Assembly: GCF_014196765.1 (NCBI RefSeq)
Contig: NZ_JACIEE010000002.1
Span: 556,616 to 620,615, forward strand
Direction of reading: 5' to 3'
DNA from: Mycoplana azooxidifex
Lineage (GTDB): Bacteria > Pseudomonadota > Alphaproteobacteria > Rhizobiales > Rhizobiaceae
DNA length: 64,000 bases
The number at the start of each line of letters is the position of its first letter. The first letter of the stretch is position 1. The notes under the pieces are model-generated. The model was given only the letters and a program-made list of their open reading frames with translations. It was not told where the DNA came from and searched no databases. Of this stretch, positions 1 through 7,963 are shown in pieces. Position numbers and translations under genes: made by a program.

Positions 1-97
1 CCCGGCATCCAGCCGCGCAAGTCCTTGCGCGATAAAGCTTTTTCCGCACCGCAGACGCGGCGCTGCTGGATCCCGGCTCGGGGGCCGGGATGACGGG
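1..97. repeat. Palindromic intergenic repeat, family A (partial at window edge)
   Basis: This is the first of six copies of a ~113-115 bp element. Its outer arms read 'ccggcatccag' and 'ctggatcccgg', its centre carries the inner palindrome cgcaagtccttgcgcg, and it ends in 'gggatgacgg'. Other copies lie near 6.0, 16.9, 17.1, 22.8 and 23.0 kb. It is non-coding and comparable to the short palindromic repeats scattered between genes in Rhizobiaceae. Confidence 0.75.
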
Positions 98-126
98 TTA
101 TCCCGAGCGGACAGCCGTGGTCAGCG

Positions 127-528
127 TCATTCAGCGCCGTTGTCGTCGTCCGCCGCCCCGTTCTTCTTCCGCCGCTCCTCCATCGCCGCGCGCTGCTTGT
201 CGGTGATCACGCGCACGAACTCGCGGCCGATCGGCCCGGTCAGTTGCGCGGTCTTGGCCTGCTTGTCGTAGACGCAGGCGAAGGTCACGCGCGCCTTTTC
301 GCTTTCAGAGCGGCCGGCGATCAGCGCCACGCCGTAGGCCTCCGTGCCGGTCTCGTCGACGAACACGGTCTGGTTCTTCAGCGTCTCCGGCAGCGCCGCC
401 ACGCATTTCGCCTCGACGTCGGCCTTGAACTCCGCCCACGCGTCGGAGGACGAGGCGAGCGCGGGCGAGGCGAGGGCAGTAGCCACCGGCAGTGCGAGAA
501 GAAAGGGGCGGAGGGGGGAAATGTGCAT
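127..528 (-). CDS. Small secreted protein of unknown function (133 aa)
   Basis: A typical Sec signal peptide is visible: a hydrophobic core ending at an ALASP/ALASS-type cleavage site about residue 26. The mature part is ~105 residues with two cysteines (in EAKCVAA and TFACVY) that could form a periplasmic disulfide, and it ends in a charged tail rich in K, D and E. I start at the ATG at 528 because AAAGG lies eight bases upstream; the TTG two codons earlier leaves no room for a ribosome binding site. It is divergent from sodB, so the ~210 bp between them holds both promoters. I do not recognise the family. Confidence 0.7.
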   Translation of the reverse strand: MHISPLRPFLLALPVATALASPALASSSDAWAEFKADVEAKCVAALPETLKNQTVFVDETGTEAYGVALIAGRSESEKARVTFACVYDKQAKTAQLTGPIGREFVRVITDKQRAAMEERRKKNGAADDDNGAE

Positions 529-739
529 GGTCAAGGCCTTTCATGATGCGAATCACGCAAGGTCAGGAATGGCCGAAGCCCGCGGCGGTTCCAAGGCGGG
601 TGCGCAACTTGCGCGGGGAAGGAATTTCCTGACCAAGCGCAAATTTTGGCATGCAGCCGGTTGCCGGGGGCAGGTCATCCCCCTATGTTCCGCTCCACGG
701 ATTTCTTTTTAAAATTCCGCGATTAAGAGGAGACGACCC

Positions 740-1342
740 ATGGCCTTCGAACTTCCGCCGCTTCCCTACGACTACGATGCACTTGCCCCCTACATGTCGC
801 GCGAGACGCTCGAGTACCACCACGACAAGCACCACAAGGCCTATGTCGACAACGGCAACAAGCTTGCCGAGGAAGCCGGTCTCTCCAACCTGACCGTGGA
901 AGAGATCGTCAAGAAGTCCTACGGCACCAACCAGGGCCTCTTCAACAATGCCGGCCAGCACTACAACCACCTCCATTTCTGGAAGTGGCTGAAGAAGGGC
1001 GGCGGCGGCAAGAGCCTGCCGGGCGCGTTGCAGAAGGCGATCGACAGCGATCTCGGCGGCTATGACAAGTTCAAGACCGATTTCATCGCCGCCGGCACCA
1101 CCCAGTTCGGCTCCGGCTGGGCCTGGCTCTCGGTCAAGGACGGCAAGCTCGCCATCTCCAAGACTCCGAACGGCGAAAACCCGCTCGTCCACGGCGCCAC
1201 CCCGATCCTCGGCGTCGACGTGTGGGAACACTCCTACTACATCGACTACCGCAACGCCCGCCCGAAGTACCTCGAAGCCTTCGTCGACAGCCTGATCAAC
1301 TGGGACTACGTCCTGGAACGCTACGAAGCCGCCACGAAGTAG
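740..1342 (+). CDS. sodB: Superoxide dismutase, Fe/Mn family (Fe type)
   Basis: Converts superoxide to hydrogen peroxide and oxygen in the cytoplasm. The 200 aa length is usual for the family. Both domains are present: the N-terminal helical hairpin with EYHHDKHH (metal ligand H27) and the segment around H77, then the C-terminal alpha/beta domain with DVWEHSYYIDYRNARP giving ligands D160 and H164. The FNNAGQHYNH and GSGWAWL segments resemble the iron-type enzymes, although metal preference cannot be settled by sequence alone. The start has a GAGGAG ribosome binding site. The gene is monocistronic: it has its own leader and is followed by a strong terminator. Confidence 0.97.
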   Translation: MAFELPPLPYDYDALAPYMSRETLEYHHDKHHKAYVDNGNKLAEEAGLSNLTVEEIVKKSYGTNQGLFNNAGQHYNHLHFWKWLKKGGGGKSLPGALQKAIDSDLGGYDKFKTDFIAAGTTQFGSGWAWLSVKDGKLAISKTPNGENPLVHGATPILGVDVWEHSYYIDYRNARPKYLEAFVDSLINWDYVLERYEAATK

Positions 1343-1366
1343 TTCGTCTGGTCTTTCGAGTTCATG

Positions 1367-1397
1367 AAACCCTGGCTGGAGACGGCCGGGGTTTTTC
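1367..1397 (+). terminator. Rho-independent terminator of sodB
   Basis: A ten base pair stem (aaaccctggc / gccggggttt, with one G-T pair) around an eight-base loop, followed by a T-rich tract. It begins 24 bases after the sodB stop codon. Confidence 0.85.
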
Positions 1398-1419
1398 TAT
1401 GCCTTGGTGGTGAACGGCG

Positions 1420-1451
1420 CCTGTGCTAGGATGTACACAAACAAGCACAGG
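1420..1451 (+). promoter_or_regulatory. Candidate autoregulatory operator of the toxin-antitoxin pair
   Basis: A perfect 8 bp inverted repeat, CCTGTGCT and AGCACAGG, is separated by 16 bp. The left arm overlaps a possible -10 box (TAGGAT, with TTGGTG 16 bp upstream), and the right arm reaches into the antitoxin ribosome binding site. This is where a ribbon-helix-helix antitoxin would be expected to bind and repress its own operon. Confidence 0.6.
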
Positions 1452-1459
1452 TGGCGGAC

Positions 1460-1717
1460 ATGACCAGCACGACGATGACGATCCGTGTCAGTGCGGATCT
1501 CAAGGAAAAACTCGACAGGCTGGCGGCGGATACGCGGCGCAGCCGGTCCTTTCTCGCCGCCGAGGCGGTCTCGGCCTATGTCGCCCGCGAGCTGGCGATC
1601 GTCGAGGGCATCAACCAGGGCCTGGAAGACGTGCGCCACGGACGGACGGTTGCTCACGACGAGGCCATGTCCGAACTGGCGTCCATTGTCGATATGGCTG
1701 AGCGCGCCCGGTCGTGA
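1460..1717 (+). CDS. Type II antitoxin, ribbon-helix-helix (ParD/RelB-like)
   Basis: 85 aa. The N-terminal MTIRVSADLKEKLDRLA segment is the beta strand plus first helix of a ribbon-helix-helix DNA-binding fold, and RRSRSFLAAEAVSAYV is the second helix. The C-terminal half is the acidic, helical toxin-binding tail. I chose the ATG at 1460 over the GTG at 1451 because AGGTGG sits five bases before it. The stop overlaps the toxin start by four bases (GTGA), so the two are translationally coupled. It should neutralise the neighbouring toxin and repress the operon through the inverted repeat just upstream. Confidence 0.88.
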   Translation: MTSTTMTIRVSADLKEKLDRLAADTRRSRSFLAAEAVSAYVARELAIVEGINQGLEDVRHGRTVAHDEAMSELASIVDMAERARS

Positions 1718-2022
1718 AGCGGCCCGTTCGCTGGTCGCTTCACGCCCTCGAAGACCTCAAGCAACAGATACGTCCTATCGCGCGCGATGATCCGGCGGCC
1801 GCACGCTCTGTCGTCGGACGGATCGATGCGGCTGCCACGATGCTCGGCGAACGGCCTGTCGGTCGGCCGGGGCGGGTCGGTGGAACCTATGAGAAATCTG
1901 TGAACGGGCTCCCCTATGTGATCGCCTATAGTATCGAGACGAGGGATGGTCGGGAGACCGTGTTCATCCTTCGTGTCATTCATACGGCGCGAAACTGGCC
2001 GGCGGAGGAATGGCCGGAATAG
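1714..2022 (+). CDS. Type II toxin, RelE/ParE family
   Basis: 102 aa, the usual size. The basic N-terminus (KRPVRWSLHALEDL), the central GRPGRVGGTYEKSV stretch, the strand LPYVIAYSIE and the C-terminal FILRVIHTARNWP match the RelE/ParE fold, where the RVIHTAR-like segment is diagnostic. ParE members poison DNA gyrase while RelE members cut mRNA; the sequence does not decide between them, though the RHH antitoxin partner favours ParE-like. It starts with GTG inside the antitoxin stop codon. It ends four bases before the end of the convergent WYL regulator gene. Confidence 0.87.
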   Translation: MKRPVRWSLHALEDLKQQIRPIARDDPAAARSVVGRIDAAATMLGERPVGRPGRVGGTYEKSVNGLPYVIAYSIETRDGRETVFILRVIHTARNWPAEEWPE

Positions 2023-2026
2023 GTGG

Positions 2027-2725
2027 TCACCCCACTTCCCGCTGGTTCTCCGCCCAGCCGGAAATCCACACTTGCCGCAATGTGTCGCCCCCGCCACGGA
2101 AATGCGCGCCCGTCGCCGCGCAGGCCTCCACCCGGTCGGCGCGGAAGTTGCGGATGGCTTCGCGCAGTTCGCACCAGGCGACGATGTTGGCCGTTTCGGA
2201 ATAGTAGATGAGGGCGATGGGGCGGATGGTGCGCTCGCTCGCGCGGCCATATTCGTCCCGGTAGTCGATGAGGAGCTTTTCCTCGTCGCGGATCGCGCGC
2301 CGCACGGTGGCAAGGTCGATGCCTTCCGGCTGGCGCGGCGTGGTGCCCCAGGCGTGCAGGGCGCGGGCGGAAAGCGTCTGGCGCAGCGGCGGCGGCACGG
2401 CGCCGGCGATCTTGTCGCCGACCCGGCGGGCGGCGGCCTTCAGGTCCGCGTCGCCCGTGCGCTCCAGAAGCGCGAGCGCCAGCACGATCGCCTCGGTCTC
2501 CTCGATGGAGAACATTAGCGGCGGCAGGTCGAAGCCGGGGCGCAGGATATAGCCGATGCCCCGCTCGCCCTCCACCGGCACGCGCATCGCCTGCAGGGCG
2601 GCGATGTCGCGGTAGATCGAGCGCACCGTCACCTCCAGCCGCCCGGCAATCTCGGCCGCCGTTATCGGGTGGCGGGCGAGGCGCAGGATCTGGATGATCT
2701 CGAACAGCCGCGAAGCCTTGCGCAT
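2027..2725 (-). CDS. WYL-domain transcriptional regulator (YafY/DeoR-like HTH)
   Basis: 232 aa. The N-terminal ~60 residues form a winged HTH (LFEIIQILR... ITAAEIAGRLEVTVRSIYRDIAAL), followed by a WYL ligand-sensing domain in which IYYSETANIVAWCELREAIRNFRADR is the recognisable core. The ATG at 2725 has GGAGG six bases upstream; the longer GTG frame lies inside the operator. It is divergent from a LysE-type exporter with a perfect inverted repeat between them, so control of that exporter is the likely role. The inducing ligand is unknown. Confidence 0.88.
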   Translation of the reverse strand: MRKASRLFEIIQILRLARHPITAAEIAGRLEVTVRSIYRDIAALQAMRVPVEGERGIGYILRPGFDLPPLMFSIEETEAIVLALALLERTGDADLKAAARRVGDKIAGAVPPPLRQTLSARALHAWGTTPRQPEGIDLATVRRAIRDEEKLLIDYRDEYGRASERTIRPIALIYYSETANIVAWCELREAIRNFRADRVEACAATGAHFRGGGDTLRQVWISGWAENQREVG

Positions 2726-2740
2726 GAGTTCCTCCGTCAC

Positions 2741-2762
2741 AACTGACACATCCCTGTCAGTT
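2741..2762. promoter_or_regulatory. Candidate operator between the WYL regulator and LysE exporter
   Basis: A perfect inverted repeat, AACTGACA-catccc-TGTCAGTT. A third copy of the half-site AACTGACA lies at 2840-2847 and overlaps the A of the exporter start codon. A possible -10 (TATAGC) is at 2772. Binding here could control both divergent genes. Confidence 0.65.
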
Positions 2763-2846
2763 GGCCTTCGCTATAGCATGCTTCAAGCGCTTGAAACACA
2801 AGGAAGCATCGGGCTTCCGGGCGCGCATCGGCGATGGACAACTGAC

Positions 2847-3482
2847 ATGACCTACAGCGAAAACCTCTGGCTCTTCTTCCTGCTCCTCTCCGGCATCATC
2901 ATCGTGCCGGGCATGGACATGGTCTTCGTTCTGGCCAGTTCCCTCTCCGGCGGGCGCAGGGCGGGGCTCTCGGCGACCTTCGGCATCATGGCCGGCGGGC
3001 TGGTGCACACGCTCTATGCAGCACTCGGCGTCGGCATGTTGCTGCATTTCGCGCCCGGCCTCTTCAATGGCCTGCTGCTCGCCGGCGCCGCCTATGTCGC
3101 CTACATCGGCTGGCAGCTCTTCCGCTCCTCGATCGTCGTCGATGCCGTCGGCAGCCTCGACCGGCGCGGCCTTGCGACCCGCTTCCGCCAGGGCGCGCTG
3201 ACGAGCCTGATGAACCCGAAGGCCTATCTCTTCATGCTGGCCGTCTTCCCGCAGTTCCTGCGCCCGGAATTCGGCTCGCTCTGGCGCCAGACGCTCGTCA
3301 TGCTGGCGATGATCTGGGCCACGCAGCTTGCCGTCTATGGCGGCCTCGCGCTCGCCGCCGCCCGCAGCCGCGATGCGCTGACAGGCAGCCCCGCCGCCAC
3401 GCGCTTCATCGGCCGCGCCGCGGGCGTGCTGCTCGTCGCGATCGCAGTGGTGACGGTGTGGCGGGGCTGGGGCACGGTGTGA
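2847..3482 (+). CDS. LysE/RhtB family amino-acid or metabolite exporter
   Basis: 211 aa, the family's usual length, with about six hydrophobic segments. The first helix reads LWLFFLLLSGIIIVPGMDMVFVLASSLSGGRRAG in family register (PGPD-like, here PGMD). The later segment TSLMNPKAYLFMLAVFPQFL is the conserved NPK region. It should sit in the inner membrane and export an amino acid or related small molecule by proton exchange. I start at ATG 2847, which begins the first helix; the in-frame upstream extension would run through the operator. No strong ribosome binding site is visible. Confidence 0.9.
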   Translation: MTYSENLWLFFLLLSGIIIVPGMDMVFVLASSLSGGRRAGLSATFGIMAGGLVHTLYAALGVGMLLHFAPGLFNGLLLAGAAYVAYIGWQLFRSSIVVDAVGSLDRRGLATRFRQGALTSLMNPKAYLFMLAVFPQFLRPEFGSLWRQTLVMLAMIWATQLAVYGGLALAAARSRDALTGSPAATRFIGRAAGVLLVAIAVVTVWRGWGTV

Positions 3483-3661
3483 CGGCCGGGTCCGCATTCC
3501 GGGCGTGGTCCCGAATGCCCGGATGGAAGCGGGAGGCACCCCCATCGGCATCGGCGCAGCTCAAAATAATGTTACTTGGACTGTGCCGTCCGCATGCAAT
3601 CATGCCGCCGCCTAGGCCGGGCGGGGAACCGCCGGGCCCGAGATCTTACCGGGAGTGATCC

Positions 3662-4111
3662 ATGAACCTGAAGACAATGACTGCTGCCACCTTTCTCTGT
3701 CTTGGCGCCGCCGCTGCCACAGGCGTCGCGGTGGCGCAGGAGCCGCAGGCCGCCCGCCAGCAGATGATGAAGGACGTCGGCCGCTCGATGGGCGCGCTCG
3801 CCGGCATCGCCAAGGGCGAGAAGCCCTACGACGCCGAGGTGGTGCGCGTTTCGCTTGCGACGATCAGCGAGGTTTCCAAGACCTTCCCAGACCAGTTCCC
3901 GGCCGGCTCCGAGACCGGCGCCGAAACCGAGGCGAGCCCGAAGATCTGGGAGAACCCGGATGACTTCCACGCCAAGGCGGCACAGCTCGGCAAGGACGTC
4001 GATGCGACGCTCGCCGCCCTGCCGGGCGACCAGGCCGCGGTCGCAGCCGCGATCGGCCCGATCGGCAAGAACTGCGGCGCCTGTCACGAGACCTACCGCA
4101 TCAAGAAGTAG
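3662..4111 (+). CDS. Class II c-type cytochrome (cytochrome c' family)
   Basis: 149 aa with a signal peptide cleaved near residue 25 (AVAQ-EP). The mature protein is a helical bundle with the haem motif CGACH at its extreme C-terminus, followed by ETYRIKK, which is the cytochrome c'/c556 arrangement. The MM pair near residue 35 could provide a methionine axial ligand as in c556-type proteins. It would be a soluble periplasmic carrier or gas-binding protein. GGGAG lies before the ATG. A second, dihaem cytochrome gene follows, but a strong hairpin between them suggests separate transcripts or attenuation. Confidence 0.92.
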   Translation: MNLKTMTAATFLCLGAAAATGVAVAQEPQAARQQMMKDVGRSMGALAGIAKGEKPYDAEVVRVSLATISEVSKTFPDQFPAGSETGAETEASPKIWENPDDFHAKAAQLGKDVDATLAALPGDQAAVAAAIGPIGKNCGACHETYRIKK

Positions 4112-4131
4112 CGCGGGTCCAGAGGCCCGAG

Positions 4132-4166
4132 ACCTTTCCGGGGCAGCCCCGGAAAGGTTGCCTTTT
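4132..4166 (+). terminator. Strong hairpin terminator between the two cytochrome genes
   Basis: A perfect 13 bp inverted repeat (ACCTTTCCGGGGC, one base, then its complement), followed by a short T-rich run. It lies 20 bases after the first cytochrome gene. Confidence 0.75.
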
Positions 4167-4242
4167 ATCGCGTCCGTGCGACGATTAGGATGCGCGGCTA
4201 GCCAAGCATGCGGGCCGGCATCATGAGACCTGGGACGAGACT

Positions 4243-5154
4243 ATGAAACTTCGCAGACTTGCGGCCGCCGTGCTCGTTGCCGGCGCTGCCGGCCTCGGCG
4301 CCTTCACCTGGATCACCGCACCGGCGCGCAGCGCGTCGGACAGCTGGCAGGGGCTGGGCGAGCCGGATATCGGAAACGGCGAGCGCGTCTTCTCCGAAGG
4401 CGGCTGTGCCAGCTGTCATGCCGCCCCCGGTGCGACAGACGCGAACCGGCTTATCCTGGCCGGCGGAGCGCCGCTCAAAAGCCCGTTCGGCACGTTCCAT
4501 CCGCCCAACATCTCCTCCGATCCCAAGGCCGGCATCGGCGCGTGGTCCCTGCAGGAATTCGGCGACGCCATGCTGCGCGGCGTCGGCCGGAGCGGCGAAC
4601 ATCTCTATCCCGCCTTTCCCTATGCATCCTACGCACGGATGACGCCGCGCGACATCAACGATCTCTACGGCTACCTGCGCACGCTTCCTTCAAGCGACAA
4701 CGTCGCCCCACCGCACGAACTGCCGTTTCCGTTCAGCCTGCGGCCGCTGCTGGGCGCCTGGAAGTTCCTGTACCTGAACGATGCACCGCGCGTGGTGCTG
4801 GCCAATACCGATGCCAAGATCGAGCGCGGCCAGTATCTGGTCGAGGGGCCCGGCCACTGCGGCGAGTGCCACACGCCGCGCACGGCCCTGGGCGGTCTCG
4901 AGACGGCGCAATGGCTTGGCGGCGCGCCGAACCCGGAGGGCGGACAGGGGCGGGTGCCGAACATCACCTCCGGCGAGGGCGGCATCGGGGACTGGAGCGC
5001 CGGCGACATCGCCTCCTACCTAGAGACGGGCTTCACGCCGGACTATGATTCGGTGGGCGGCACGATGGTGGCGGTGCAGAAGAACATGGCCCGCCTGCCG
5101 GCCGCCGACCGCGAGGCGATCGCCGCCTATCTGAAGGCGGTCCCGGCGCATTGA
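4243..5154 (+). CDS. Dihaem c-type cytochrome
   Basis: 303 aa with an N-terminal hydrophobic segment (AAAVLVAGAAGLGAFTWITAP) that acts as signal peptide or anchor. There are two cytochrome c domains. The first has CASCH near residue 56 and the second CGECH near residue 206. Each is followed by a Gly/Pro-rich loop and a likely methionine ligand region. The layout resembles the cytochrome subunits that take electrons from periplasmic dehydrogenases. No catalytic subunit is adjacent, so the partner is unknown. The start is weakly supported (GGGACGAG upstream). Confidence 0.9.
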   Translation: MKLRRLAAAVLVAGAAGLGAFTWITAPARSASDSWQGLGEPDIGNGERVFSEGGCASCHAAPGATDANRLILAGGAPLKSPFGTFHPPNISSDPKAGIGAWSLQEFGDAMLRGVGRSGEHLYPAFPYASYARMTPRDINDLYGYLRTLPSSDNVAPPHELPFPFSLRPLLGAWKFLYLNDAPRVVLANTDAKIERGQYLVEGPGHCGECHTPRTALGGLETAQWLGGAPNPEGGQGRVPNITSGEGGIGDWSAGDIASYLETGFTPDYDSVGGTMVAVQKNMARLPAADREAIAAYLKAVPAH

Positions 5155-5233
5155 CGCGCTGAATCTGGGAAGACCGCAGCCGAAGGCGCAGTTGGGGCGT
5201 GCCGCGCCGGAGCCGTGGCGCGGCACCGACGCA

Positions 5234-5731
5234 TCAGGCCAGCGACTGGACGTAGCGCATGCCGGTGACGGGGCCGGCCTGGAAGTTCATCTCCTCGTAG
5301 AAGCGGTGCGCGCCGAAATTGCCGGTGGCGGCGCTGACCGAGAGGTAGGAGCAGCCGGCGATGCGGGCCTGTTCGCGGGCGCGGGCGACGAGATGGCGGC
5401 CGATGCCGGTGCCGCGGTGCCCTTCGCGCACGAAGATCTGGTGCAGCTCCATGCCGCGGCGGCCTTCCATGGCCCGGTAGAGCGGCACGAGGATGGCATA
5501 GCCGATCAACTGGCCGCCGGCTTCGGCGACGAGGGCCGTGACCCAGGGCGAGGTGCCGAACAGGTCGCGGTCGAGGTCGTTCGCCGTCACCCGGGCGGCG
5601 TCGCCATGGCATTCGGCATGCAGCGCGATCATGTCGAGCAGCGGGCGCAGGTCGCCGGGCCGGGCTGCGCGGATCGTCAGCACGGCAGGGCGTTCGACGG
5701 GCGGTGTTTCAAGCTTGATGACGGCGTTCAC
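5234..5731 (-). CDS. GNAT family N-acetyltransferase
   Basis: 165 aa. The acetyl-CoA binding motif A is visible as FVREGHRGTGIGRHLVARA, with the following strand CSYLSVSAATGN and the HRFYEEMNF helix typical of GNAT folds. The substrate cannot be predicted. I start at the GTG at 5731, which has AAGGAG seven bases upstream; the longer reading to 5761 would contain that ribosome binding site. No co-transcribed neighbour is apparent. Confidence 0.88.
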   Translation of the reverse strand: MNAVIKLETPPVERPAVLTIRAARPGDLRPLLDMIALHAECHGDAARVTANDLDRDLFGTSPWVTALVAEAGGQLIGYAILVPLYRAMEGRRGMELHQIFVREGHRGTGIGRHLVARAREQARIAGCSYLSVSAATGNFGAHRFYEEMNFQAGPVTGMRYVQSLA

Positions 5732-5770
5732 TGCAAGGCTCCTTCGGGTCTCTTGTGCCACCAGGTGCCT

Positions 5771-5804
5771 TAAAACAACAAAGCCGCCTGATGGCGGCTT
5801 GTTG
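5771..5804 (-). terminator. Rho-independent terminator, minus strand
   Basis: A hairpin formed by CAACAAGCCGCC and GGCGGCTTTGTTG with one bulged base. On the minus strand it is followed by TTTTAA. It would stop transcripts arriving from the KgtP side before the acetyltransferase gene. Confidence 0.6.
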
Positions 5805-5998
5805 ACATGATGATCAAACGGCCGCTCCTATCGGAACAGCCAAAAATACGTATGCGCGATGGGTGCGTTCGTGATCATGGCGGCGATATTCTCCGTTTCT
5901 CTGCGGATGTCAATCGGGAAAATCGCGAGGAGGCCGGGGATTTATACGAGTCGCGAGCGTTGCCGCGGCACCCGGTGGACGGCCACCACATACACCGC

Positions 5999-6111
5999 CG
6001 TCACGCCGGACCCGATCCGGCGTCCAGCAGCGCCGCGTCTGCGGCGCGGGAGGTGATTCATTCGCGCAAGGACTTGCGCGGCTGGACGCCGGATCAAGTC
6101 CGGCGTGACGG
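5999..6111. repeat. Palindromic intergenic repeat, family A
   Basis: A complete copy. The arms CGTCACGCCGGACCCGATCC and its near complement enclose the inner palindrome cgcaaggacttgcgcg. It lies downstream of kgtP. Confidence 0.8.
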
Positions 6112-6198
6112 AGGGGGTAGGTGCCGCCGGCGCATAACGTTTGCGCGAAGCCGTGTGTGAGCGCCGGCGGTACGAACCGCACCGCCGACGCAGGCGCC

Positions 6199-7512
6199 TC
6201 AATCCTCGTGGATCAGGCTGTGGTCGCGGGTGTCGCGCATGCGGATGTAGACGATCAGGGACAGGCCGATCATGATCGTCACGTACCAGAAGAACCAGCT
6301 TTCGTGGCCGATCTGCTTGAACTTCAGCGCCACCCATTCCGCCGTGCCGCCGAAGATGGTGTTGGCGAGCGCATAGGGTAGCGCCACGCCGAGCGCGCGG
6401 ATATGGGCGGGAAACAGCTCGGCCTTCACCACCGCGTTGATCGAGGTATAGCCGGTGACGATCAAAAGGCCGGCGAGCACGAGGCCGAAGGCGACATAGG
6501 GGTCGCTGGTACCGGCGAGCGTCGAGAAGATCAGGTGGGTGAACAGGACGCCCCCGACGCCGAAGGCGATCATGATCGGCTTGCGGCCGATGCGGTCGGA
6601 GAGCGCGCCGACGACGGGCTGGCAGAGCATGAAGATGAACAGCGCCGCCGTGGTGATCTCCGTCGCCACCTCCTTGCTGAAGCCCGAGGTGTTGACCAGG
6701 AATTTCTGCAGGTAGGTCGTGTAGGCATAGAAGGCCAGCGTGCCGCCGGCGGTCAGCGCCAGCACCATGAAGGCCTGCTTCGGGTATTTGGCAAACAGCG
6801 TCCAGCCCGAGGATTTCGGCGTGCCGCCCGCCTTGGCGTTCTCGAACGACTGGGTCTCGGCCAGGCCGCGGCGGATGTAGAACACCACGATCGCCAGCAC
6901 CCCGCCGATGGCGAACGGAATGCGCCAGCCCCAGCTCGTCAGCTGCTCGGGCGTCAGCACCCGCTGCAGCACCAGCAGCACGGCAAGCGCCAGCAGCTGC
7001 CCGGAAATCAGCGTGACATACTGGAACGACGAGAAGAAGCCGCGGCGGCTCTTGCCGGCCATTTCGGAAAGGTAGGTGGCGCTGGCGCCGTATTCGCCGC
7101 CGACGCTGATGCCCTGCAGGAGACGCGCGAAGACGAGGATGGCCGGCGCCAGCACGCCGATCGTCGCATGCCCGGGGGTGACTGCGATCAGCAGCGAACC
7201 GAAGCACATCAGCGTGACGGACAGGGTGAGGCCCGCCTTGCGTCCGCGCCGGTCGGCATAGATCCCCATGAACCAGGCCCCGATCGGCCGCATCAGGAAG
7301 CCGACCGCGAAGACGGCAGCGGCGCTCAGGAGTTCGGCCGTCTGGTCGCCGGAGGGAAAGAACACCGGTGCGAAGTAGAGCGTGAAGGCGGAATAGACGT
7401 ACCAGTCGTACCATTCCACGAGGTTGCCGGCGGAGCCGCCGATGATGGATTTCAGACGCGTACGCTGGTCCGGTGCGGCCGGTGCCCCGACGTCTCGAAT
7501 TGTAACTGTCAT
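6199..7512 (-). CDS. kgtP: MFS alpha-ketoglutarate permease (MHS family)
   Basis: Proton-coupled uptake of 2-oxoglutarate across the inner membrane. The 437 aa length and 12 hydrophobic helices fit the family. The sequence tracks E. coli KgtP as I recall it nearly throughout: GNLVEWYDWYVYSAF at the first helix, VGFLMRPIGAW, RLLQGISVGGEYGASATYLSE, SWGWRIPFAIGG, then the second-half MFS motif GALSDRIGRKPIM and ALPYALANTIFGGTAEWVAL. I start at the ATG at 7512; the longer frame adds a charged tail that KgtP lacks, but no strong ribosome binding site marks either start. Confidence 0.9.
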   Translation of the reverse strand: MTVTIRDVGAPAAPDQRTRLKSIIGGSAGNLVEWYDWYVYSAFTLYFAPVFFPSGDQTAELLSAAAVFAVGFLMRPIGAWFMGIYADRRGRKAGLTLSVTLMCFGSLLIAVTPGHATIGVLAPAILVFARLLQGISVGGEYGASATYLSEMAGKSRRGFFSSFQYVTLISGQLLALAVLLVLQRVLTPEQLTSWGWRIPFAIGGVLAIVVFYIRRGLAETQSFENAKAGGTPKSSGWTLFAKYPKQAFMVLALTAGGTLAFYAYTTYLQKFLVNTSGFSKEVATEITTAALFIFMLCQPVVGALSDRIGRKPIMIAFGVGGVLFTHLIFSTLAGTSDPYVAFGLVLAGLLIVTGYTSINAVVKAELFPAHIRALGVALPYALANTIFGGTAEWVALKFKQIGHESWFFWYVTIMIGLSLIVYIRMRDTRDHSLIHED

Positions 7513-7963
7513 TGATGGATCCACATGGAACTGCGGGGTGGCCTTCGTGCGCTTGGCTGCGCTGCCGGCCGGCCCGGTCGTTGATGTTGTCCGCAAACTG
7601 CCAGGAACCGGCAGGAAAGCGCCGGTTCAGCGGATGACACCCTACTATCCCCATGTGCGACGACAGGCAATGTTTACATGTTAATTTTCTCTTAAGTCGG
7701 CGATTTCCGCTGGATCGCTCCGGACATGGAGGCGGCCGATCGCAATCGCCTGTTGCGCTACCCCCTCTGCCCTGCCGGGCATCTCCCCCACAAGGGGGGA
7801 GAAAATTCGCGGCACCTGCCTGCCTCAATCGGGGAGGCTCAAGCGACTATGGCGCCCCTATGAACCGTGGCAGTGCGGCCGGGTTAAGCCCTCCCCCTTG
7901 GGGGGAGGGTTGGGGAGGGGTTTTCATTCCAATGCGTTTGCCCTCGGACCGCATCCTTCGCGG
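7513..7963. other. Intergenic region: kgtP promoter side and a family B repeat
   Basis: The stretch 7650-7700 is AT-rich (around TTTACATGTTAATTTTC) and probably carries the kgtP promoter on the minus strand. The rest is occupied by a family B repeat. No gene seen. Confidence 0.5.
7760..7926. repeat. Palindromic intergenic repeat, family B
   Basis: The left part reads CCCTCTGCCCTGCCGGGCAT then CTCCCCCACAAGGGGGGAG. A ~70 bp variable middle follows, then GGTTAAGCCCTCCCCCTTGG and GGGGAGGGTTGGGGAGGGG. The same left and right modules recur at about 30.7, 34.5, 46.2, 50.3 and 55.6 kb. Confidence 0.8.

Larger units (their letters stand above)
5732..6198. other. Intergenic region with a terminator and one family A repeat
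   Basis: No convincing gene. It holds a hairpin at 5776-5804 and a complete palindromic repeat at 5999-6111. The short frames through it have no ribosome binding site and lie across the repeat. Confidence 0.6.

Noticed and set aside
6403-7515. A 370-codon plus-strand frame opposite kgtP
   Set aside because: It lies entirely antisense to a well-conserved transporter, is Glu/Arg/Gly-rich without any domain, and has no ribosome binding site: a shadow of high-GC coding DNA.
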